This document shows, in pieces, positions 35,858-44,089 of a stretch of 64,000 bases of DNA. The stretch comes from Burkholderia stabilis (GTDB lineage Bacteria; Pseudomonadota; Gammaproteobacteria; Burkholderiales; Burkholderiaceae). Numbering within the stretch: the first letter of the stretch is position 1; each line of letters begins with the position of its first letter. Below the pieces are notes generated by a model. It was not told where the DNA came from. It saw only the letters and a program-made list of their open reading frames with translations, and did not search any database. The translations under genes were made by a program, and so were the position numbers. The stretch is taken from positions 2,418,001 to 2,482,000 of the forward strand of contig NZ_CP016443.1 of NCBI RefSeq assembly GCF_001742165.1. The letters are read 5' to 3'.

Positions 35858-35985
35858 CGTGGTCTCCTGGAAGCGAAACGGGTTTCGATTGCGTTGCTTT
35901 TCGATGCGATGCAGGACCGCCGGGCGGCGCGACAGGCGGCTGCCCGGCGGTCGTGAGCGGATCGATGGAGCGATCGGCTAGCCGA

Positions 35986-36375
35986 TCAGCCGATCGGCCA
36001 CTGCAGCACGACGATGCCGTCGTTGTAGTCGCTGTCGTGGCCGTCTTCCGACACGACGATCCCGAAGTTGACCGTGTACGGCGAACCGTCCGACTTCTTG
36101 CCGTTGATCGGCGCGAGGCGCGCGTCGGTGGCCGACGGCTTGCCGTTCACCGTCACTTCGAAGCGGATCTTGCCGTTGCCGGAATTCAGCGTGGCTTCGC
36201 GCGTACCGTCGCGCGTGGTCAGCTTGTGATAAGCGGCGGGTTCCTTGTTGTCGCCGATAAACAGCTTGATGTGCTGTTGTTCGGCGGCATTCGCGAAGAA
36301 AATCGCGCGGAAATCAGTATTCGGCGGAATCGAAAATTCGCCGGCGCGATTGGATGACGTTTGAGAATCGGCCAT
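35986..36375 (-). CDS. bclA: BC2L-A mannose-binding lectin
   Basis: 129 residues, nearly identical to the published BC2L-A lectin in my recollection: FSIPPNTDFRAIFFANAAEQ, then VSEDGHDSDYNDGIVVLQ and a terminal PIG. The acidic SEDGHDSDYNDG loop binds two calcium ions; the ANAAEQ triad position gives mannose preference; the C-terminal glycine completes the partner site in the dimer. AGGAGG stands five bases before the ATG. It is first gene of the lectin operon. In known strains the operon is quorum-sensing controlled, but I could not identify a clear CepR box upstream. Confidence 0.96.
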   Translation of the reverse strand: MADSQTSSNRAGEFSIPPNTDFRAIFFANAAEQQHIKLFIGDNKEPAAYHKLTTRDGTREATLNSGNGKIRFEVTVNGKPSATDARLAPINGKKSDGSPYTVNFGIVVSEDGHDSDYNDGIVVLQWPIG

Positions 36376-36647
36376 GCTTCCTCCTGAAGAACAGTGGTAA
36401 GGCGTCTCGCCGCGTTGCGCAAACGTTTGTCGTTTGAAACGCGGTTCGGAAAGCATGTCGAAAAATAAATAAGAAAATATTCGTCTTGATTCGATTATTG
36501 TTTGATAAATCGAAAATGATGGGAGGTTGATTTAATGGAGTATGTTTAATCAAGTGTATTTCGATATATTTGGAAAATTATATCGAGACACGTATCGTTA
36601 TCTTGAATGATGCGCGGCCGCGCAAGCGGTTCGGGAGAGGCGGGGGG

Positions 36648-36769
36648 CAATCGGGCTTCGGAGCAGGTGTTCGGCGCTCGCATATGGCAGCGTGTTGTTT
36701 CAACATCAGCATCTCTGTCATGGCCGCGCCCACCGGCCACCGTCGAACGCCTGCACCGAAGCCCGATCG
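36648..36769. repeat. 122-bp element with 29-bp imperfect terminal inverted repeats
   Basis: Bases 36648-36676 are inverted at 36741-36769, matching at 25 of 29 positions, with a 64-base centre that itself contains TGTTG-TTT-CAACA. The form suits a miniature inverted-repeat element or a long RNA stem. No target duplication was found at its edges. Confidence 0.45.
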
Positions 36770-36946
36770 CAAAGGGAAGGGGTGCGGCAACCGGCGAAGA
36801 TCGTTGACTCACTCCGAACGTGAACAGGACTCCACCGGCGCCGCACCCGTGAAGCATATCGGCGCGACAGACCGCCGCCTATCGGACTGGACTGATTCTG
36901 GCGGCTGCGCCGTCGCGCGACGGGGGCCTGTCCCGTCAACGACCCG

Positions 36947-36975
36947 TTGACAGCCCCGGCGCACTGTGATCTGAT
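36947..36975 (+). promoter_or_regulatory. candidate promoter of the leuA leader
   Basis: TTGACA at 36947-36952 is followed after 17 bases by TCTGAT at 36970-36975. Transcription would start near 36982, leaving almost no untranslated sequence before the leader ATG at 36983, so another promoter upstream remains possible. Confidence 0.4.
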
Positions 36976-36982
36976 TCCGGCC

Positions 36983-37078
36983 ATGCAAGCCGCCCAGTCC
37001 CTCTTCTCGCTACGACTACTAGCCCGTTCTTCCGGGCTGGGTCTGCGGCTGCGCGCTTTCCATCTGCTTCTTTCCTGA
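36983..37078 (+). CDS. leuL: leucine-rich leader peptide of leuA (attenuation)
   Basis: 31 residues, of which ten are leucine (positions 7, 10, 12, 13, 19, 21, 23, 28, 29, 30), including three of the rarely used CTA codon. It ends 240 bases before leuA. This is the arrangement of amino acid biosynthetic attenuators: ribosomes stall on Leu codons when charged leucyl-tRNA is low, and downstream RNA folding then lets transcription proceed into leuA. A 6-bp hairpin (37021-37038) follows the CTA cluster, and a terminator-like hairpin lies at 37109-37146. The ATG has no strong ribosome site. Confidence 0.75.
   Translation: MQAAQSLFSLRLLARSSGLGLRLRAFHLLLS
37021..37038 (+). promoter_or_regulatory. 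hairpin inside the leuA leader (pause-type)
   Basis: AGCCCG (37021-37026) pairs with CGGGCT (37033-37038) around TTCTTC, directly after the CTA-CGA-CTA-CTA codons of the leader peptide. Its position suits a transcription pause or an alternative pairing partner in attenuation. Confidence 0.45.
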
Positions 37079-37108
37079 AGCGCCAGATTTCCCCCGTATC
37101 ACTGACCT

Positions 37109-37146
37109 GGCCCCGGTTGTCGACCGGCGCCTGAGTTCGTCTTTTC
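37109..37146 (+). terminator. candidate leuA attenuator terminator
   Basis: A 9-bp stem with one mismatch (37109-37117 with 37123-37131, loop TGTCG) is followed by T-rich sequence ending CTTTTC. It lies between the leader-peptide stop and leuA, where an attenuator is expected. The T-run is not immediately adjacent, so efficiency is uncertain. Confidence 0.45.
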
Positions 37147-37318
37147 TCCGTATCGCTCTGCTCCGTCCCGGTCGCTCAACCGCCAAGGCTGTCGTTTGCC
37201 GTACCGCTTTGCCGTTGTGCCGTTTTTACCGCTTCGACCGCTGCGCGCGCAGCCGGCCTCCGCTCCGGGGGGCCGCCGCGCCGCGGTTTCCCGACAAACC
37301 GACCGAGGACCGAACATC

Positions 37319-39031
37319 ATGATGCTGAAGAACCCTGCGACGAAGTACCGACCGTTTACGCCCGTCAACCTGCCGAACCGGATGTGGCCGTCGCGCACGA
37401 TCACGCAAGCGCCGATCTGGATGAGCACCGACCTGCGCGACGGCAACCAGTCGCTGTTCGAGCCGATGGACGCGACGCGCAAGATGCGGATGTTCAAGAC
37501 GCTGGTCGCGATCGGTTTCAAGGAGATCGAGGTGGCGTTCCCGTCGGCGTCGGAAACCGACTTCAACTTCGTGCGCGAACTGATCGAAGGCGGCCACATT
37601 CCCGACGACGTGACGATCGAGGTGTTGACGCAGGCGCGCGACGACCTGATCGAGCGCACTTTCGACTCGCTGCGCGGCGCGAAGCGCGCGATCGTGCACC
37701 TGTACAACGCGACCGCGCCGGAATTCCGCAAGATCGTGTTCGGGCTCGATCGCGACGGCGTGAAGCAGCTCGCGGTGAACGCGGCGCGCACGATCAAGCG
37801 CTTCGCCGACGCCGCGACCGATACGCATTTCACGCTGCAATACAGCCCGGAAACCTTCACGGCGACCGAGCTCGACTTCGCGAAGGAAGTCTGCGACGCC
37901 GTATTCGACGTATGGCAGCCGACGCCCGAGCACAAGGCGATCGTGAACCTGCCGGCCACCGTCGAAGTCGGCTCGCCGAACTTCTACGCGGACCAGGTCG
38001 AATGGATGCACCGCAACCTCGCGCGGCGCGATGCGCTGATCGTGTCGGTGCATCCGCACAACGATCGCGGCACCGCGGTCGCGGCGGCCGAACTCGCGGT
38101 GATGGCCGGCGCGGACCGGATCGAGGGCTGCCTGTTCGGCAACGGCGAGCGTACCGGCAACGTCGATCTCGTTACGCTCGCGCTGAACCTGTACACGCAG
38201 GGCGTCGATCCGGGCCTCGATTTCTCGCAGATCAACGAAATCGCGCGCACGGCCGAGGAATGCACGCAGTTGCCGATCCATCCGCGTCATCCGTACGTCG
38301 GCGACCTGGTGTTCACCGCGTTCTCCGGCTCGCACCAGGATGCGATCAAGAAAGGCTTCGCGGTGCAGCGCCCCGACGCCGTGTGGGAAATGCCGTACTT
38401 GCCGATCGATCCGAGCGATCTCGGCCGTACTTATGATTCGATCATTCGCGTGAACAGCCAGTCGGGCAAGGGCGGCATCGCGTACCTGCTCGAACAGGGT
38501 TATGGCGTTGCGTTGCCGCGCCGCCTGCAGGTCGATTTCAGCGCGGCCGTGCAGCGCCTGACCGACGACAGCGGACACGAAGTGTCGAGCGCGCAGATCT
38601 GGTCGCTGTTCCAGCAGGAGTACGTGGAAGGCGATGCGCCGCTGCACTATGTCGGCCATGAACTGTCGGAGCGCGACGGCCGCGAGACGATCGTGCTGAC
38701 CGCCGACGTGCACGGCGAGCGCCGCGTGCTGCGCGGCGAAGGCAACGGTCCGCTCGACGCGCTGATGCACGCGCTGCGCACGCCGCTGAAGATTCAGCAC
38801 TACGAGGAACGCGCGTTGTCGCAGGGCGCGGATGCGAAGGCGATCGCGATCGCGGAACTGGCCGGGTCGGGCGTGCGAGGCAGCGCGTTCGGCGTGGGCA
38901 TCGACGCGAACCTGACCACCGCGTCGATCCGCGCGGTGATCAGCGGCGTCAACCGCGCGTATGTGCGCGCGGACGAAGCGGCGCAGGCGACGTTTTTTGC
39001 CGCGCAGCCCGCGGTGAAGGCCGTCGCGTAA
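37319..39031 (+). CDS. leuA: 2-isopropylmalate synthase
   Basis: 570 residues, the long form typical of actinobacterial and Burkholderia second-copy enzymes. The catalytic barrel begins with [16 protein letters not shown] and carries the metal-binding [14 protein letters not shown] and [11 protein letters not shown]; a C-terminal regulatory domain follows ([16 protein letters not shown]). It condenses acetyl-CoA with 2-oxoisovalerate, the first step of leucine synthesis. The ATG at 37319 has GAGGA upstream. The last 34 codons (from 38930) lie in a 145-bp sequence repeated after the Fic gene. Confidence 0.95.
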   Translation: MMLKNPATKYRPFTPVNLPNRMWPSRTITQAPIWMSTDLRDGNQSLFEPMDATRKMRMFKTLVAIGFKEIEVAFPSASETDFNFVRELIEGGHIPDDVTIEVLTQARDDLIERTFDSLRGAKRAIVHLYNATAPEFRKIVFGLDRDGVKQLAVNAARTIKRFADAATDTHFTLQYSPETFTATELDFAKEVCDAVFDVWQPTPEHKAIVNLPATVEVGSPNFYADQVEWMHRNLARRDALIVSVHPHNDRGTAVAAAELAVMAGADRIEGCLFGNGERTGNVDLVTLALNLYTQGVDPGLDFSQINEIARTAEECTQLPIHPRHPYVGDLVFTAFSGSHQDAIKKGFAVQRPDAVWEMPYLPIDPSDLGRTYDSIIRVNSQSGKGGIAYLLEQGYGVALPRRLQVDFSAAVQRLTDDSGHEVSSAQIWSLFQQEYVEGDAPLHYVGHELSERDGRETIVLTADVHGERRVLRGEGNGPLDALMHALRTPLKIQHYEERALSQGADAKAIAIAELAGSGVRGSAFGVGIDANLTTASIRAVISGVNRAYVRADEAAQATFFAAQPAVKAVA

Positions 39032-39074
39032 GCGACGCGGTGACGGTCGCGCCGGCGGGGTCCGGCGCGGCCGC
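38930..39074. repeat. 145-bp direct repeat, left copy (leuA 3' end)
   Basis: Identical to 40500-40644 except at two positions (39052 and 39061); the first 122 bases are identical. It covers the final codons and stop of leuA and 43 bases beyond. Together with the right copy it encloses the Fic gene. Confidence 0.95.
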
Positions 39075-39223
39075 GGGCATCGATGTCGTCGCTATGTGGC
39101 CCGCGTTGCCTCAAGGCGGTTTCCGATCGTGGAGCTCGAATTTGCACAAAGGCGTGAAGGGGGATTCAACATAATTTGCTGGCCCCAATTAATGTGACCC
39201 TTGCTACACGGGCGTTTGCGGGC

Positions 39224-39236
39224 AAGTGATACACTT
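39224..39236. promoter_or_regulatory. AAGTG-ATA-CACTT palindrome upstream of the Fic gene
   Basis: A 5-bp inverted repeat with 3-base centre, 38 bases before the Fic start. The Fic protein has a C-terminal winged-helix-like part, so self-control through this site is conceivable. It is short, so chance is possible. Confidence 0.35.
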
Positions 39237-39273
39237 CCTTATCATGTGAAGTCTAGATAACGTAAAGTGAATC

Positions 39274-40440
39274 ATGCTTACATTTGTCCACCATAACCTG
39301 CGAGTGCTGAACCCTGGTTTCGATTCCCCGTTGGTTGACGTATTGACCGAACTGGAGCATCTCAGAAGGTTGCAGATATCGGGCACGACGCCCCCAGCGC
39401 TGTACTACCAGATGAAGAGCATCTTCCACATCATGGAGAGCCTGGGGTCGGCACGGATCGAGGGGAACAACACGACGCTCGCGGACTATGTCGAGAGCCG
39501 GATCGAAGGTACGGCAAGTGCCAGTGATCACCTGAAAGAAATCGCCAACATCGAGAGGGCGATGGCATTCGCCGAGGATGCGGTGAATCGTGAGACACCC
39601 ATCACGGCCTCTTTTATTCGCGAGTTGCATCACATTGCGGTCTCGGATCTTGAGCGAGAAGGCGACCGCACGCCCGGCGCATTTCGGACGGGGCCAGTAC
39701 GCATCAGCAAGTCGAACCATATTCCCCCCGAACATATCGCTGTACCAGAGTACATCGACGAACTCGTCGATTTCATCAATGGCGACGATCCACCCAAATA
39801 TGACTTGATGAAGGTCGCGCTTGCACATCATCGCTTTGGCTGGATACATCCGTTCTCGAATGGTAACGGTCGAGTCGTGCGGTTATTGACGCATGCAATG
39901 CTGATCAAGTACGGGTTTCGAGTTCACTCCGGCGGTGATCGCATCCTCAATCCGACAGCGGTCTTCTGTAATGACCGCGAGCGTTACTACGCCATGCTTG
40001 CGGAGGCGGACGCGGGAACGAACGAGGGGCTCGAGGTATGGTGCGTTTACGTTCTCGAGGGCATTTTGGATGAACTCAAGAAGGTGGACCGGTTGGCGGA
40101 TTTTGACTACTTAACCCGCTATATCCTGGAACCGGCCCTTGCTTATGCTCGCGAGCGTCGTCTAATCACACCATTAGAGTATGGCGTGTTGCTGAAAGCG
40201 GTGAAGCTCGGTGAAGTAAAGTCGGCGGATCTCGCTGACGCATTGCCGGGCATGTCTTCTACTCAACGGACGTATCAAATCAAGAAGCTCGTTGAGCGCC
40301 AGATGCTTCAGCCGCTTGCCGAGGGCGCACGCACGTATATGGCCGGCTTCACAAACAGCTTTCTGCTACGGGGTGTATTGCAGGCGCTTGCCGATAACGG
40401 CTTTGTCTCCGATCAGCTTTCTGGCGTTGCGCGACATTGA
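39274..40440 (+). CDS. class II Fic family protein (AMP-transferase type)
   Basis: 388 residues. The Fic core HPFSNGNGR (192-200) is intact, with the catalytic H192. The inhibitory helix motif SARIEG (59-64, E63) lies in the N-terminal domain, which defines class II and implies self-inhibition without a separate antitoxin. A C-terminal winged-helix-like region follows (about 290-388). Fic enzymes transfer AMP from ATP to target proteins. Codon use is less GC-rich than in neighbours. No strong ribosome site precedes the ATG. It is the only gene between the leuA repeats. Confidence 0.92.
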   Translation: MLTFVHHNLRVLNPGFDSPLVDVLTELEHLRRLQISGTTPPALYYQMKSIFHIMESLGSARIEGNNTTLADYVESRIEGTASASDHLKEIANIERAMAFAEDAVNRETPITASFIRELHHIAVSDLEREGDRTPGAFRTGPVRISKSNHIPPEHIAVPEYIDELVDFINGDDPPKYDLMKVALAHHRFGWIHPFSNGNGRVVRLLTHAMLIKYGFRVHSGGDRILNPTAVFCNDRERYYAMLAEADAGTNEGLEVWCVYVLEGILDELKKVDRLADFDYLTRYILEPALAYARERRLITPLEYGVLLKAVKLGEVKSADLADALPGMSSTQRTYQIKKLVERQMLQPLAEGARTYMAGFTNSFLLRGVLQALADNGFVSDQLSGVARH

Positions 40441-40499
40441 TACGTCAAACCGTTGCGCAAGCCAGCGGTGCGACGGCGCCGCGCGTCACCGCCAGCTTT

Positions 40500-40644
40500 C
40501 GCGCGGTGATCAGCGGCGTCAACCGCGCGTATGTGCGCGCGGACGAAGCGGCGCAGGCGACGTTTTTTGCCGCGCAGCCCGCGGTGAAGGCCGTCGCGTA
40601 AGCGACGCGGTGACGGTCGCGTCGGCGGGGGCCGGCGCGGCCGC
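40500..40644. repeat. 145-bp direct repeat, right copy (displaced leuA 3' end)
   Basis: A second copy of the leuA 3' end, including codons and stop. Upstream of it the leuA frame continues for a few codons as recognisably LeuA-like but diverged sequence (VTASFRAV against TTASIRAV), then homology ends. The copy also encodes, on the opposite strand, the C-terminal tail of the LysR gene. Confidence 0.95.
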
Positions 40645-41574
40645 ATCGCGATCGTCGTCACTGTCGCCGTGCTGCGCGGCCAGCGCGTCGCGCAGTTCCA
40701 CCTTCATGAAATCCACCCACGCGCGTGTCTTCGCGTCGATATGCCGGCGCGACGGATACACCAGAAACACCCCCACGTCTTCCGCGCGGTAATCGGGCAG
40801 CACGCGCACCAGCGCGCCTGAACGCAGATCGTCCGCCGCGACGAACGCCGGCAGCAAACCGATTCCCGCACCTTCACGCACCGCGATCGCGAGCGACGCG
40901 GCGACGTCGGCCGTCATCGCGGGCTCGAACGCGATCGTCTCCGGGGCGACTCCATTCGTCAGCGTCCATTCGCGCTCCTGATACGCGGGCGCGACCAGTT
41001 GCACGCAGCGGTGATGCGCGAGCGCGCGCGGCGTGTCGGGCAGGCCGTGGCGCGCGACGTACGCGGGCGACGCGCACAGCAGGCTGCCGATCCGGCCGAC
41101 GTCGATCGCAACCTGGTCGGAGCTCGGCAGGCTCGGCATCGCGATGATCGCGACGTCGTAGCTGTAGCGGATCAGGTCCGGCAGATGCGGCGCGAGCGTC
41201 AGGTCGACGCTGACGTCTAGATAGCGCGCCTGGAAGCGCGCGACGAGCGGAATCACGAAGTGGTTCGCGATGCTGGCGCTGCAATGCGCGCGCAGCCGTC
41301 CGTGCGGATGCAGCCGTGCGCCGCGCGCTTCGCGTTCGCTTGCGTCGACCGCGAGCGTGATGTCGCGCGCGCGGACCAGATAGCGTTCGCCGGCTTCGGT
41401 CAGGCACATCGAACGCGTCGTGCGGTTCAGCAGCCGGATGCCGAGATGCGTTTCGAGCGACGCGATCATCCGGCTGACCTGCGCGGTCGTGATGTCGAGC
41501 CGTCTGCCGGTTTCGGTGAAGGTGCCCGCATCGGCGAGCGTGACGAAAACCTGCATGCTTTGAATCAGATCCAT
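40519..41574 (-). CDS. LysR family transcriptional regulator
   Basis: 351 residues: winged helix-turn-helix (TFTETGRRLDITTAQVSRMI, then LGIRLLNRTTRSMCLTEAGE) and effector domain (FVIPLVARFQARYLDVSVDL, IGLLPAFVAADDLRSGALVR). The last 42 or so residues are low-complexity Ala/Pro/Arg and are encoded by the antisense strand of the leuA repeat, so the natural C-terminus is probably near residue 305 and the tail may be unimportant. It lies upstream of, and on the same strand as, the Fic segment boundary. The target is unknown. Confidence 0.88.
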   Translation of the reverse strand: MDLIQSMQVFVTLADAGTFTETGRRLDITTAQVSRMIASLETHLGIRLLNRTTRSMCLTEAGERYLVRARDITLAVDASEREARGARLHPHGRLRAHCSASIANHFVIPLVARFQARYLDVSVDLTLAPHLPDLIRYSYDVAIIAMPSLPSSDQVAIDVGRIGSLLCASPAYVARHGLPDTPRALAHHRCVQLVAPAYQEREWTLTNGVAPETIAFEPAMTADVAASLAIAVREGAGIGLLPAFVAADDLRSGALVRVLPDYRAEDVGVFLVYPSRRHIDAKTRAWVDFMKVELRDALAAQHGDSDDDRDAAAPAPADATVTASLTRRPSPRAARQKTSPAPLRPRAHTRG

Positions 41575-41676
41575 CGGCGTGACGCGAGTGTCGGGCGATG
41601 CCGTTACTGTAACGAGCGGCCCGCCGCACCGCGCCCGCGCGGCAGCGATCGGTCGTCGCGAAACGGACAGTGCCGC

Positions 41677-42516
41677 TTACCGCCGCCGGAAGTATTCGCT
41701 CGGCGGCACGCCGAGCGCCTTGCGGAACATCGCCGCGAATGCGCTCGGGCTGTCGTAGCCGTGCTCGAGCGCGAGTTCGAGGATCGGCGTGCCGGCCGCG
41801 AGGCGCGGCAGGCTCAGCAGCAGCCGCGCATGGCGGCACCACGCGCCGTGCGTCATGCCCGTCTCGCGCTTGAACGTGCGCGCGAGCGTGCGCTCGTTCA
41901 TGTGCGCGTCGCGCGCCCACGACTGCAGCGTCACGACCGACGAAGGCTCGTTGATCAGTTGCGTGCACAGCGCGGCGAGCGCCGGATGGCGCGGCATCGG
42001 CACATGCAGCGACAGCAGCGGCGCGATCTCGATTTCGTCGAGGATCAGCGCGAGCACGCGGCCCGCGCGATGCGCGAGATCGTAGTCGGCCGGCAGCTCG
42101 CACGCGGTCACGATCAGTTCGCGCAGCAACGTGCCGACCTCGATCACGCGGCACTCGTGCGGCAGGCTCGGCCGCACTTCGCGCGCGACGAACACGGAGC
42201 GCATCTGCACGTCGCCGGCCATCCTGATCTCGTGCTGCGTGCCGCCCGGCACCCACACCGCGCGCCCGGTCGGCACGACCCAGCTGCCGGCATCCGCATG
42301 CACGAGCATCACGCCGGAAATCGCGTGAATCAGCTGCCCGTGCCGGTGCGAATGCGGCGGATACAGAACGCCGGACGCCGCATCGGATGCGACGACGGCG
42401 ATCTGCTTGTGCTTGTCCTGACGCTCGCGCGCGCTGAAGAATGGGTCCACTTGTCCTTTTCTCGACGACGAATGCGCTTTGCGCGCGAGATCGACCGAAG
42501 GGGTCGAAATTACCAT
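41677..42516 (-). CDS. AraC family regulator with cupin sensor domain
   Basis: 279 residues with an N-terminal cupin (PPHSHRHGQLIHAISGVMLV, WVVPTGRAVWVPGGTQHEIR) and a C-terminal AraC domain (VVTLQSWARDAHMNERTLAR, then LELALEHGYDSPSAFAAMFR). The ATG at 42516 begins it; upstream in-frame sequence is a shadow of the efflux gene. It is divergent from the NodT/EmrA/EmrB-type operon with only 32 bases between starts, so it very probably controls that efflux pump. Confidence 0.9.
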   Translation of the reverse strand: MVISTPSVDLARKAHSSSRKGQVDPFFSARERQDKHKQIAVVASDAASGVLYPPHSHRHGQLIHAISGVMLVHADAGSWVVPTGRAVWVPGGTQHEIRMAGDVQMRSVFVAREVRPSLPHECRVIEVGTLLRELIVTACELPADYDLAHRAGRVLALILDEIEIAPLLSLHVPMPRHPALAALCTQLINEPSSVVTLQSWARDAHMNERTLARTFKRETGMTHGAWCRHARLLLSLPRLAAGTPILELALEHGYDSPSAFAAMFRKALGVPPSEYFRRR

Positions 42517-42548
42517 AGGCCCATCGTTTGTTCGACTGCCATTGCACG

Positions 42549-44030
42549 ATGCGCGCCTCGCTCCTCTCTTCGCTTTCCTTCGATTTACCCGTTGCTGCCG
42601 CGTCCTGCGCGCCGCGCCTCGCCGTCGCGCTGTTGAGCGCGGCGACGCTTGCCGCATGCTCCGTCGGCGAGCCGTACACGCCGCCCGCGATCGATGCGGC
42701 GCGTACCGCACCGTTCGATGCCGCAGCCGACGCACCGGTCGCGCGCGGCGGCGACTTGCCCGATCGCTGGTGGCAACTGTTCGACGATCCGGCGTTGGAT
42801 GCGCTCGTGCGTGAAGCGCTCGCGCAGAACCGCGATCTCGCGGTGGCCGCGGCGCGTGTCGCGCGTGCGCGGGCCATGCTCGACGAAGCGGACGCCGCGC
42901 GGTTGCCCGACACGACGGCCGGCTTCGGCGTCGACTACGGCAAGCACTCGCCCGACCAGATCGTCGCGGCTGCGAAAGACACCGACGCACGCACGCGCTG
43001 GGGTTTCGCGCCGTCGTTCGCGGTGTCGTGGGAAGTCGATCTGTGGGGGCGCGTCGGCCATCTCGTCGATGCCGCGCGCGCCGATTCGGACGCTGTGCAG
43101 GCCGCGTCGGATGCGATGCGCGTCGCGGTGGCCGCAGAGACGACGGCCGCGTATGCGCAAGCGTGCGCATATGGCGAGCGGATCGACGTGGCCGAGCGCT
43201 CGATCGCGATCGCCGACCGGCTCGCCGCGCTGACCGCGCGGCAGCGCGCGCACGGGCTGGTGTCCGACCTGGAAGTCGCGCGATCGCGCGCGTTCGCCGA
43301 CGACACGCGCGCCGACCTGCCGGCGCTTGCAGGCGCACGCCGCGCCGCGTTGTATGAGCTGGCGGTGCTGACCGGAAACGCGCCCGGCGCGATTCCCGAT
43401 TCGGCCGCGCACTGCCACGCAACGCCCGCGCTGGCTCGACCATTCCCGATCGGTGACGGTGCGGCGTTACTCCGGCGCCGCCCCGACTTGCGCGAAAGCG
43501 AGCGCCGGCTCGCCGCGTCGAACGCGCGGATCGGCGTCGCGACGGCTGAGCTGTACCCGTCGATCGTGCTCGGCGGCTCGGTGAACTGGCTGTCGACGAC
43601 CGGCGATCCGTCGTCGCTCGGCGACAAGTACGCGATCGCCTGGGGCGTCGGGCCGCTCATCACGTGGCGCTTCCCGAATCTTGCGGCGAGCCGCGCGCAA
43701 CTCGCGCAGGCGCGCGCGGACGATACCGCCGCGCGCGCGTCGTTCGACGCGCAGGTGTTGCGCGCACTGAAGGAAACCGAGCAGGCGCTCGCGCGCTATG
43801 GCGCCGAATGGCGGCGCAAGTCCGTGCTCGAAACCGCACGCGCCGAGCACGCCCGCGCTTACCGGCTCGCCGAGCTGAACTACGACGCAGGCGCGCTGGA
43901 TTTTCTCGGTGTGCTCGACGCGCAGCGCAGCCTCGTCGCGGTCGATTCGGCGCTCGCCGCATCGACGCAGCAGGTCGCGCTCGACCAGGTCGCCGTTTTC
44001 AAGGCACTGGGCGGCGGCTGGCAGCGCTAG
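42549..44030 (+). CDS. NodT-type outer membrane efflux lipoprotein
   Basis: 493 residues. A lipoprotein signal (LAVALLSAATLAACSVG) is followed by two outer-membrane-efflux-protein repeats (WWQLFDDPALDALVREALAQ, and YPSIVLGGSVNWLSTTGDPS), typical of the TolC/OprM/NodT channel family. It forms the outer-membrane exit of a three-part drug pump with the two following genes. The start chosen is the ATG at 42549; a TTG seven codons earlier is less likely. First gene of the operon. Confidence 0.92.
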   Translation: MRASLLSSLSFDLPVAAASCAPRLAVALLSAATLAACSVGEPYTPPAIDAARTAPFDAAADAPVARGGDLPDRWWQLFDDPALDALVREALAQNRDLAVAAARVARARAMLDEADAARLPDTTAGFGVDYGKHSPDQIVAAAKDTDARTRWGFAPSFAVSWEVDLWGRVGHLVDAARADSDAVQAASDAMRVAVAAETTAAYAQACAYGERIDVAERSIAIADRLAALTARQRAHGLVSDLEVARSRAFADDTRADLPALAGARRAALYELAVLTGNAPGAIPDSAAHCHATPALARPFPIGDGAALLRRRPDLRESERRLAASNARIGVATAELYPSIVLGGSVNWLSTTGDPSSLGDKYAIAWGVGPLITWRFPNLAASRAQLAQARADDTAARASFDAQVLRALKETEQALARYGAEWRRKSVLETARAEHARAYRLAELNYDAGALDFLGVLDAQRSLVAVDSALAASTQQVALDQVAVFKALGGGWQR

Positions 44031-44089
44031 CCGGCCGTTCGCGAATCCGCCGCAAACCCGCACGCAAACCCACCCTTCCGATTCCGATC

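Larger units (their letters stand above)
36376..36982. other. bclA-leuA divergent intergenic region with AT-rich part and MITE-like repeat
   Basis: The first 200 bases (to about 36600) are strongly AT-rich, an obvious promoter region for the lectin operon. The remainder returns to GC-rich DNA and holds a 122-base element with 29-base imperfect terminal inverted repeats at 36648-36769 and the likely leuA leader promoter at 36947-36975. No other gene is supported. Confidence 0.55.
39075..40499. mobile_element. 1.4-kb acquired segment carrying a Fic gene between leuA repeats
   Basis: Bounded exactly by the two copies of the leuA 3' end. The DNA inside is visibly poorer in GC than both sides. 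It contains only one gene (Fic) and no integrase or transposase. The left 200 bases are non-coding and include TA-rich promoter-like sequence and a 5-bp palindrome (39224-39236). The structure resembles integration into the end of a conserved gene, or a recombination-made duplication. Confidence 0.6.

Noticed and set aside
36376..36600. search for a CepR (lux-type) box before bclA
   Set aside because: No 20-bp lux-box-like dyad was found by eye, although quorum control of this operon is known in other strains.
40874..42913. 679-residue minus-strand frame across LysR and AraC genes
   Set aside because: Antisense and out-of-frame translation; the true regulators in other frames carry clear domains.
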